Assembly (NCBI GenBank): GCA_003564655.1
Contig: PXES01000027.1
Span: forward strand, 1 to 5,249
From: Paracoccaceae bacterium
Lineage (GTDB): Bacteria > Pseudomonadota > Alphaproteobacteria > Rhodobacterales > Rhodobacteraceae
Direction: 5' to 3'
DNA length: 5,249 bases
Part shown: piece after piece, positions 1 to 5,249 of the stretch
Layout: every line of letters begins with the position of its first letter
How positions within the stretch are numbered: the first letter of the stretch is position 1
Made by a program: the position numbers and the translations under genes
The notes under the pieces: generated by a model
The model's input: the letters and a program-made list of their open reading frames with translations, nothing else
The model's database searches: none
What the model was told of the DNA's origin: nothing

Positions 1-1685
1 AGCAGTTTCGCGCCTATGAGGACGAGGCGCTCTGGGGGTTGGGCCAGCCGCAGCATGGGCAGATGAACCTCAAGGGCGTGTCCACCACGCTGCTGCAGCA
101 GAACGCCCATGCGGTGATCCCCTTCGTTATCTCCTCGCGCGGCTACGGCTTCCTGTGGAACAACCCCGCCGTGGGCCGGGCCGAATTCGCCACCAACATC
201 ACCCGCTGGACTGCCGAGGCGACAGGCGGTCTGGACTACTGGATCACGCTGGGGGACAGTCCGCGCGAAATCCTGCGCGCCTATGCGCAGGCGACCGGCC
301 GCTCGCCCGAGGTCCCCGAATGGGTCACGGGCTTCTGGCAGTGCAAGCTGCGCTACCGCACACAGGACGAGTTGCTCGAGGTCGCCCGCGAATACCGCCG
401 CCGCGACCTGCCGCTGTCGTGTATCGTCATCGACTTCTTTCACTGGACCCGACAGGGCGAGTGGAAATTCGACCCCGCCGACTGGCCCGATGTGGAAGCG
501 ATGGTGGCCGAGTTGCGCGAGATGGGGATCGAGGTCATGGTCTCGATCTGGCCCACTGTCTCGGCGAGTTCCGAGCATTATCGCCGCCTGACCGAAGCCG
601 GCCATCTGCTGACCACCGAGCGCGGCGTGCCGGTCGTCATTCCCTTCCCGGACAAGGACCCCTCTGGCGCGGGGTTCTTCACCTATTACGACGCCTTCAA
701 CCCCGAGGCGCGCGCGTTTCACTGGGAGGTTGTGAAACGCAACTACCTGGACCGCGGCATCCGGCATTTCTGGCTGGACGCCTGCGAGCCAGAGATGCGC
801 CCGGCACATCCCGAAAACATCCGCACCTCGCTGGGCAACGGCGCCGAGATGCTGTGCGCCTATCCGCTGCTGCACGCGCAGGGGTATCGCGCCGGGCTCG
901 ACGCTGCGGGCGCGGGCGAAGGGGTGCTTCTCTGCCGCTCGGCGTGGGCCGGGGCGCAGCGGCACGGCGTGATCCTGTGGTCGGGCGATGTCTGGTCCGA
1001 CTGGGACTGGTTCCGCGCACAGATCCCGGCGGGTCTGCATGCCGGGCTGTCGGGGCTGGGGTGGTGGACGACCGATATCGGCGGCTTCTATGACGGCCAT
1101 GGCGGCTCGGACGCGTTCCGCGACCTGCTGGTGCGTTGGTTCGAGTTCGGCGTCTTCTCTCCCATCTGTCGCCTGCACGGGTTCCGCGTCCCCGAAGGCG
1201 TGCCTGCACCCGAGCCGGGCCAGCCGGTCAGCTACGGGCAGGATACGTTCAACATCTTCACCAATACAGGCGGACCGAACGAGGTCTGGTCCTTCGGGCC
1301 AGAGGTCGAGGATGTGCTCGTCAAACTGCTGGCCTTGCGCGAACGGCTGCGGCCCTATGTCTCGCAGGCCTTCGCGCAGCACGCGGCGACGGGCGATCCG
1401 GTGATGGCGCCGCTCTTCTACCACTTCCCCGACCAGCCGGATCTCTACGGGCGCGGCGATGCCTACATGCTCGGGCCTGACATGCTGGTCGCGCCCGTGC
1501 TGGACCCAGGCGCGACCGTCCGCGAGGTAACACTGCCGCGCGGAGAAAACTGGCATCTTGCCTGGGACGGCAGCACGCATGAAGGCGGGAATACCATTTC
1601 CGTCGAGGCGCCGTGGGGCAGGCCGCCAGTCTTCTTGCGCGGAGCACAGGCACAGGCTCTCATTTCCATAATCAACCCGCAATGA
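1..1685 (+). CDS. GH31 glycoside hydrolase, alpha-xylosidase/alpha-glucosidase type (5' partial)
   Basis: This is a retaining alpha-glycosidase expected to release a non-reducing alpha-linked xylose or glucose. The gene enters from the left edge; its reading phase starts at base 3, and 560 codons are visible to the TGA at 1683-1685. Codons 3-38 already encode family-like sequence (ALWGLG, then NLKG), so the TTG at 39 is not the start. The tail of the N-terminal beta-sandwich runs to about 300, the TIM barrel from about 306 to 1370, and the C-terminal beta-sandwich (MLGPDMLVAPV) from about 1455. The nucleophile should be the Asp at 777-779 in FWLDACEPE, and the acid/base the Asp at 987-989 in WSGDVWSDW. 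Other probable sugar-site residues are Asp 432-434 (IDFFHW), Trp 549-551 (SIWP), Arg 960-962 (AQRHG), and Arg 1170-1172 and His 1176-1178 (RLHGFR). All are intact. Family assignment is very secure. Alpha-xylosidase is my best guess because the FFHW..QG and SIWPTV motifs recall proteins annotated that way. Cellular location is unknown because the N-terminus is missing. Confidence 0.93.
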   Translation, partial: QFRAYEDEALWGLGQPQHGQMNLKGVSTTLLQQNAHAVIPFVISSRGYGFLWNNPAVGRAEFATNITRWTAEATGGLDYWITLGDSPREILRAYAQATGRSPEVPEWVTGFWQCKLRYRTQDELLEVAREYRRRDLPLSCIVIDFFHWTRQGEWKFDPADWPDVEAMVAELREMGIEVMVSIWPTVSASSEHYRRLTEAGHLLTTERGVPVVIPFPDKDPSGAGFFTYYDAFNPEARAFHWEVVKRNYLDRGIRHFWLDACEPEMRPAHPENIRTSLGNGAEMLCAYPLLHAQGYRAGLDAAGAGEGVLLCRSAWAGAQRHGVILWSGDVWSDWDWFRAQIPAGLHAGLSGLGWWTTDIGGFYDGHGGSDAFRDLLVRWFEFGVFSPICRLHGFRVPEGVPAPEPGQPVSYGQDTFNIFTNTGGPNEVWSFGPEVEDVLVKLLALRERLRPYVSQAFAQHAATGDPVMAPLFYHFPDQPDLYGRGDAYMLGPDMLVAPVLDPGATVREVTLPRGENWHLAWDGSTHEGGNTISVEAPWGRPPVFLRGAQAQALISIINPQ

Positions 1686-1704
1686 TCCGGGGGCCAACCC
1701 CGGA
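1686..1704 (+). promoter_or_regulatory. Hairpin directly after the GH31 stop codon
   Basis: TCCGGGG (1686-1692) and CCCCGGA (1698-1704) form a perfect 7-bp stem with a 5-base loop (GCCAA), starting at the base after the stop codon. CCTTTCCC follows rather than a run of T, so it is not a convincing intrinsic terminator. It may protect the 3' end of the enzyme message or partly separate its expression from that of the binding protein. The structure is seen directly; the role is inferred. Confidence 0.5.
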
Positions 1705-1717
1705 CCTTTCCCAAAGT

Positions 1718-1722
1718 GGAGG
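1718..1722 (+). promoter_or_regulatory. Shine-Dalgarno site of the binding-protein gene
   Basis: GGAGG lies 5 bases before the ATG at 1728. It decides the start: the alternative in-frame GTG at 1716 would place this site inside the coding region and would put acidic residues before the signal peptide. Confidence 0.85.
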
Positions 1723-1727
1723 ACCAC

Positions 1728-2939
1728 ATGACCCGACTGATGATGACTACGGCCCTGACACTCGGTCTGACCGCAACCGCGGCACAGGCCGAAGTGACAC
1801 TCAGCCTCTGGACAGAGAGCGCAACCGCGCCCGAAGGCGTGTTCGCACGCGAATTCTCGGAAATGGATAACGGCATCACCATCGATGTGCGCGAAATCCG
1901 GTTCGACGATCTGGTGGCGGACACGTTGCGCGCCTTTGCCACGCGAACCAACCCTGATCTTATCGCCATCGACAACCCCGACCACGCGGCATTTTCGGCG
2001 CGCGGGGCGTTTCTGGATATCACCGACAAGGTCGCAGCCTCGGATGTGATCGATGCCGATGCGATCTTCGAAGGGCCGCGCTCGTCGCTTTCCTGGGACG
2101 GCCGGATGTTCGGCCTGCCGCGTGCCTCGAACACGATCGCGCTTTACTACAACAAGGACCTGATGGCCGCCGCCGGTCTGGACCCGGACAGCCCGCCCAC
2201 GACCTGGGATGAATTCCTCGAGGCTGCCCGCGCGATGACCGATCCCGCGAATGACGTCTATGGCGTGGCTTTCTCGGCGCGCGCCTCCGAGGAGGGAACC
2301 TTCCAGTTCCTGCCCTGGGCGCAGATGGCCGGGGGCTCTTTCGAGGACATCAATGCCGAAGGCGTGGCCGAGGCGCTGGAGCTGTGGAAAACCCTTCTCG
2401 ACGAAGGGCTCGCCAGCCCCGACACGCTGACGCGCGGCCAGTGGGATTCGACCGGCACTTTCAATGGCGGCAACGCTGCGATGGCCATCTCGGGCCCGTG
2501 GGAGTTGGGCCGCATGGCCGCCGATGCCGAGTTCGACTGGGGCGTGACGCTCTTGCCGGTCAAGGAGGAAGGCGGCCCGCGCGCCTCGGCGCTGGGCGAC
2601 TTCAACCTCGCGATCTTCGCCAACACCGAGCACCCGGAAGAAGCCTTTGTCTTCCTCGAATACTATCAAAGCCAGGTCGACCGCGTCTGGCCCGAGTTCA
2701 CCCGCCTGCCATCGGTCGCAGGGGTGGAACTCGCGCCCACGGGTGACGCGCGGATCGATGCCGCCGCCGAAGTCTTTGCCGAGCAACTCGAATCGGCGCG
2801 CAACCGTGGCCCGCACCCCGAATGGCCGCGCATCAGTCGCGCCATCCAGACCGCGTTCCAGTCGGTGCTGACCGGCGAGGCCGAGCCACAGGCGGCACTT
2901 GATACTGCCCGGGCAGAGATCGACGGCATCCTGAACTGA
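1728..2939 (+). CDS. Periplasmic sugar-binding protein of an ABC importer (family 1)
   Basis: This 403-residue protein captures a saccharide in the periplasm and delivers it to the two permeases encoded downstream. Residues 1-21 form a Sec signal peptide (short basic start, hydrophobic core, TAAQA before Glu22). There is no lipobox cysteine, and no cysteine anywhere, so it should be soluble in the periplasm. Family 1 (MalE-like) hallmarks are LSLWTE at the mature start, ALYYNKDLMAAAGLDPD at about 138-154 followed by PPTTWDEFLEAA, and the NAAMAISGPWEL stretch at about 249-260. Ten tryptophans are present, some of which could stack on sugar rings. The mature protein is very acidic: about 65 Asp/Glu against about 26 Lys/Arg, with only 4 lysines. 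It sits 42 bp after the GH31 gene and 55 bp before the first permease, with a hairpin in each gap. Length is normal for the family. The ligand cannot be read from sequence; an alpha-linked oligosaccharide or glycoside is inferred from the GH31 neighbour. Confidence 0.95.
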   Translation: MTRLMMTTALTLGLTATAAQAEVTLSLWTESATAPEGVFAREFSEMDNGITIDVREIRFDDLVADTLRAFATRTNPDLIAIDNPDHAAFSARGAFLDITDKVAASDVIDADAIFEGPRSSLSWDGRMFGLPRASNTIALYYNKDLMAAAGLDPDSPPTTWDEFLEAARAMTDPANDVYGVAFSARASEEGTFQFLPWAQMAGGSFEDINAEGVAEALELWKTLLDEGLASPDTLTRGQWDSTGTFNGGNAAMAISGPWELGRMAADAEFDWGVTLLPVKEEGGPRASALGDFNLAIFANTEHPEEAFVFLEYYQSQVDRVWPEFTRLPSVAGVELAPTGDARIDAAAEVFAEQLESARNRGPHPEWPRISRAIQTAFQSVLTGEAEPQAALDTARAEIDGILN

Positions 2940-2946
2940 GCCATGC

Positions 2947-2970
2947 GGCGCCGCCCTCCGGGGCGGCGCC
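2947..2970 (+). promoter_or_regulatory. Strong intercistronic stem-loop between binding protein and permease genes
   Basis: GGCGCCGCCC (2947-2956) pairs perfectly with GGGCGGCGCC (2961-2970) around the loop TCCG, giving a 10-bp all-G/C stem capped by C(UCCG)G, an exceptionally stable UNCG-type tetraloop. TTCGTCTT follows: T-rich, but not a clean U-tract. A hairpin at this position in ABC operons commonly keeps binding-protein mRNA more abundant than permease mRNA, by 3'-end protection or partial termination. The hairpin is seen directly; the role is inferred. Confidence 0.75.
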
Positions 2971-2983
2971 TTCGTCTTGAAAG

Positions 2984-2987
2984 CGAG
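2984..2987 (+). promoter_or_regulatory. Shine-Dalgarno site of the first permease gene
   Basis: GAGG lies 7 bases before the ATG at 2995. It favours that ATG over the in-frame TTG at 2977, which overlaps the T-rich tail of the hairpin and would put the GAGG inside the gene. Confidence 0.75.
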
Positions 2988-2994
2988 GTCCGGC

Positions 2995-3897
2995 ATGTCA
3001 CGGGTTCTGCGCAGCCTGCGCGACGGCATCGGGTTCGACACCCTGCTTATCATCATCGCGCTGTCCTATCTGTTCGTCTTCGCGGGCCTGCCGCTGATCT
3101 ACAATGTCATCATCAGCTTTCAGCAGGTCGATGTCTTCAGCCTCGGCACGCTCTGGCACCCCAATGTCGGCTTCGAGAATTACGAGCGCGTGTTCAGCGA
3201 CCCGCTCGCGCGCCGGGTCCTGATCAACACGCTGATCTTCACAGTGGGCTCGGTCGCGCTGCAGTTCACGCTGGGGTTCGCGGCGGCGCTGTTCTTTCAT
3301 CAGCGCTTCCCCGGAGCGACATGGTTCCGGGGGCTGTTTCTGGCCGGTTGGATCATGCCCGGCCTTGTCGTGGGCGTGCTTTGGAACTGGCTGCTTTCGG
3401 GCGATTTCGGCGTCATCAACCACATGCTGAAATCCATGGGGCTGATCGACAGCGGCATCTTCTGGCGCTCGGACACGGCGTTCTCGCTCTACGCGGTGAT
3501 GATGGCGAATGTCTGGTACGGAATGCCGTTCAACATGATCCTGCTGTCGGTGGGCCTCGCCGCGATCCCGGATGACCTGTACGAGGCCGCTGAACTGGAC
3601 GGGGCGAATGCCTGGCAGCGGTTCTGGACGATCACCCTGCCGATGATGCGCTCGACCATCGGGGCGGTGCTGGCGCTCGGTGTGATCTTTACCTTGCAAC
3701 AATTCGACCTCTTCGCCGCCATCACGCAAGGCGGGCCCGCGGGATCGTCGACCGTGGCGCAATACTGGTCCTGGGAGCTGAGCTTCCGCGAATTCGACTT
3801 CGGACGCGGGGCGGTGATCTCGGTCACGATGATCATCGTCGTGCTGTTCGTGTCGCTGGTCTATGTGCGATCCACCCGCGCGGAGACACGGCTATGA
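2995..3897 (+). CDS. ABC sugar importer permease, MalF/UgpA type
   Basis: This is one of two inner-membrane subunits forming the sugar channel. It has 300 residues from the ATG at 2995, the typical length for short MalF-type permeases that lack MalF's large periplasmic insert. Six hydrophobic segments are visible at about residues 16-41, 76-101, 111-134, 162-187, 219-241 and 271-292. The cytoplasmic EAA loop that docks on the ATPase is at about 196-216 (YEAAELDGANAWQRFWTITLP), with the conserved Glu197, Ala198, Gly203 and Pro216. The end of the protein is short and basic. Its last codons overlap the next permease gene by 4 bases (ATGA, 3894-3897), which implies coupled translation and equal production of the two subunits. 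Nothing looks truncated. Substrate specificity is not readable from this subunit. Confidence 0.95.
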   Translation: MSRVLRSLRDGIGFDTLLIIIALSYLFVFAGLPLIYNVIISFQQVDVFSLGTLWHPNVGFENYERVFSDPLARRVLINTLIFTVGSVALQFTLGFAAALFFHQRFPGATWFRGLFLAGWIMPGLVVGVLWNWLLSGDFGVINHMLKSMGLIDSGIFWRSDTAFSLYAVMMANVWYGMPFNMILLSVGLAAIPDDLYEAAELDGANAWQRFWTITLPMMRSTIGAVLALGVIFTLQQFDLFAAITQGGPAGSSTVAQYWSWELSFREFDFGRGAVISVTMIIVVLFVSLVYVRSTRAETRL

Positions 3898-4721
3898 GAA
3901 CCGAATGGACCAACCGACTGCTGTTCGTCATCGCGCTGGTGCTGGCGGGGATCTACCTGTTTCCGCTTTACTGGATGTATGTCACCAGCCTGAAAACCCA
4001 GTCCTCGATCTTCGCGGTGCCGCCCGAATTCCTGCCCGGCGTTCCACAATGGCGGAATTACGCGCTGATCTGGGATGTGGCGAATATCCCGCGCTACATG
4101 TGGAACTCGCTTGTCATCGCCACGGGGGTCACGGCCTTCACGCTCTTTTTCGGGGCGGGCGCGGCCTATGTGCTGGCGCGCTATCGCAACTACTGGATCG
4201 ATATCGCGCTGTTTCTGGTGCTGATGCTGCAGGTGCTGCCGCCCTCGCTGATGGTGACGCCGATCTTCGTGGGCTTCGCCTCGGTCGGGCTGCTGGACTA
4301 TCCACGCTTCGGGGCGATCCTGGCGATCTCGGCCAAGACCATGCCGTTTTTCATCATCCTGTGCCGCGCGGCCTTCATGACCGTGCCGCGCGAACTGGAA
4401 GAGGCCGCGCTGGTCGATGGCAACTCGCGCGCAGGCGCCTTCTTCATGATCGTGCTGCCACTGGCCCGTAACGGCATTCTGGTCGCGGCCCTTCTGATCT
4501 TCATGCAGGGGTTCGGGGAATATGTCTATTCGGCCTCGCTGATCGCCGATAACCGGCTGCACCCGGCCTCGATCGGGATGACCAATTTCCTTCAACCCAA
4601 TGTGGTGAACTGGAACGCGATCATGGCCTTTGCCGCCACATACGTGACCCCCATCGTTGCCGTCTTCGTGCTTCTGCAACGCCAGATCGTCAACGGACTG
4701 ACCGCGGGAGCCCTGAAATGA
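3894..4721 (+). CDS. ABC sugar importer permease, MalG/UgpE type
   Basis: This is the second inner-membrane channel subunit, 275 residues, and pairs with the MalF-type permease. About six hydrophobic segments are visible near residues 8-30, 70-95, 103-128, 136-160, 193-213 and 241-262. The EAA loop (EEAALVDGNSRAGAFFMIVLP) spans about 169-189, with Glu170, Asp175, Gly176 and Pro189 in the family pattern. The C-terminal tail LLQRQIVNGLTAGALK is the characteristic ending of MalG-type permeases, whose tail contacts the ATPase dimer. The start is set by the ATGA overlap with the preceding gene and by GGAG at 3882-3885, 8 bases upstream. It overlaps the ATPase gene by the same 4-base arrangement at 4718-4721. 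Length and motifs are normal. Confidence 0.95.
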   Translation: MRTEWTNRLLFVIALVLAGIYLFPLYWMYVTSLKTQSSIFAVPPEFLPGVPQWRNYALIWDVANIPRYMWNSLVIATGVTAFTLFFGAGAAYVLARYRNYWIDIALFLVLMLQVLPPSLMVTPIFVGFASVGLLDYPRFGAILAISAKTMPFFIILCRAAFMTVPRELEEAALVDGNSRAGAFFMIVLPLARNGILVAALLIFMQGFGEYVYSASLIADNRLHPASIGMTNFLQPNVVNWNAIMAFAATYVTPIVAVFVLLQRQIVNGLTAGALK

Positions 4722-5249
4722 CCGCCCAGATCGAAATCATCGACGTGCAGAAACATTATGGCAGCTTCCATGCCCTGCGCGACATCAACCTGAGCATCCC
4801 CAAGGGGCAATTCGTCGCCCTGGTGGGGCCCTCGGGTTGCGGCAAGTCCACGCTCTTGCGCTCCATCGCGGGGCTGGAGGGCATCTCGGGCGGGACACTG
4901 CGGATCGCGGGCGAGGTGGTCAACGACATCCCGCCGCGCAAGCGCGATCTGGCAATGGTGTTCCAATCCTACGCGCTTTATCCGCACATGAATGTGCGCG
5001 ACAACCTGACCTATGCGCTGCGTCTCAAGCGTGTGCCGAAATCCGAGCGCTACGCCCAGGCCGACGAGGTTGCCAAGGTGATCGGGCTCGAGGCGCTGCT
5101 GGAGCGGTACCCGCGCGAGCTTTCGGGTGGGCAACGCCAGCGCGTCGCCATGGGCCGTGCGATCATCCGCGACCCCAAGGCGTTTCTCTTCGACGAGCCG
5201 CTCTCGAACCTCGACGCGGCCTTGCGCGTACGCATGCGAAAAGAGGTGC
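4718..5249 (+). CDS. ABC importer ATPase, MalK/UgpC type (3' partial)
   Basis: This is the cytoplasmic ATPase expected to power the two permeases. 177 codons are visible before the right edge cuts the gene; full-length family members usually have about 330-370 residues. It starts at the ATG overlapping the preceding stop codon (ATGA), with GGAG at 4707-4710, 7 bases upstream. Motifs in order are the A-loop Tyr14 (KHYG), Walker A GPSGCGKST at 37-45, the Q-loop Gln83 in VFQSYALYPHMNV, the ABC signature LSGGQ at 135-139, Walker B FLFDE at 156-160 with Asp159 and catalytic Glu160, and the D-loop SNLD at 163-166. All are intact. The VVNDIPPRKRDLAMVFQSYALYPHM region is characteristic of the MalK/UgpC (CUT1) branch. 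The H-loop and the C-terminal TOBE regulatory domain lie beyond the window. MalK-type ATPases can serve several importers, but its place in this operon suggests a dedicated one. Confidence 0.95.
   Translation, partial: MTAQIEIIDVQKHYGSFHALRDINLSIPKGQFVALVGPSGCGKSTLLRSIAGLEGISGGTLRIAGEVVNDIPPRKRDLAMVFQSYALYPHMNVRDNLTYALRLKRVPKSERYAQADEVAKVIGLEALLERYPRELSGGQRQRVAMGRAIIRDPKAFLFDEPLSNLDAALRVRMRKEV

Noticed and set aside
39..41. TTG as start of the GH31 gene
   Set aside because: The frame is open to the left edge and codons 3-38 encode conserved family sequence. The visible part also lacks most of the N-terminal beta-sandwich, so the gene starts outside the window.
1667..1672. CATAAT as a -10 element for a promoter in front of the binding-protein gene
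   Set aside because: The nearest plausible -35 (TTGCGC, 1635-1640) is 26 bases away, too far, and nothing suitable lies at 16-18 bases. It is probably an AT-rich patch in the end of the GH31 coding region.
1463..2134. 223-codon open frame on the - strand spanning the GH31/binding-protein junction
   Set aside because: It crosses two confident + strand genes and the gap between them, and its translation shows no family features.
2971..2978. TTCGTCTT as the U-tract of a full intrinsic terminator
   Set aside because: It is interrupted by G and C, and the downstream permease and ATPase genes need read-through to be expressed with their binding protein, so complete termination is unlikely.
2998..3762. 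254-codon open frame on the - strand opposite the first permease
   Set aside because: It lies antisense to a clear six-segment permease. The translation is low-complexity, rich in Arg, His, Gln and Asp with no recognisable domain, as expected opposite a G/C-biased gene.
3861..4679. 272-codon open frame on the - strand opposite the second permease
   Set aside because: It has the same charged, repetitive composition, no domain and no good start context, and it covers both the permease overlap and the EAA-loop region of a well-supported gene.
1..5249. A sulfoquinovose-uptake operon (GH31 sulfoquinovosidase plus ABC importer, as known in some alphaproteobacteria)
   Set aside because: The layout is similar, but I cannot recognise the sulfonate-binding signature of sulfoquinovosidases in the GH31, and no monooxygenase, flavin reductase or sulfo-sugar gene is in the window. 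It stays possible only if flanking genes show it.

Overview
The window is a GC-rich, densely packed stretch with all genes on the + strand. It looks like part of a carbohydrate-uptake operon from an alphaproteobacterium. A Rhodobacterales-like, possibly marine, source is my inference from three things: the strong G/C bias at third codon positions, a Sec-exported solute-binding protein without a lipobox (so Gram-negative), and the very acidic, lysine-poor composition of that protein. No taxonomic marker gene is present, so this is not firm.

Layout, left to right: (1) the last 560 codons of a glycoside hydrolase family 31 (GH31) enzyme, whose N-terminus lies off the left edge; (2) a 42-bp gap with a 7-bp hairpin directly after the stop codon; (3) a family 1 periplasmic sugar-binding protein with a clear signal peptide; (4) a 55-bp gap with a perfect 10-bp hairpin closed by a UCCG tetraloop; (5) a MalF-type permease; (6) a MalG-type permease; (7) the first 177 codons of a MalK/UgpC-type ATPase, cut by the right edge. 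Genes 5/6 and 6/7 each overlap by 4 bases at an ATGA junction. There is no gene-free stretch over 300 bases, and I see no RNA genes, mobile elements, CRISPR arrays or origins.

Together the genes suggest one route: the binding protein captures an alpha-linked saccharide or glycoside in the periplasm, the two permeases and the ATPase import it, and the GH31 enzyme removes a non-reducing alpha-linked sugar. The GH31 active-site residues are intact, and its motifs resemble the group usually annotated as alpha-xylosidase. The substrate cannot be fixed from sequence reading alone. The operon's promoter and any regulator lie outside the window.

I did not find a previously undescribed system here. 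The points most worth a second look are the unassigned GH31-importer pairing and the two intercistronic hairpins that flank the binding-protein gene.
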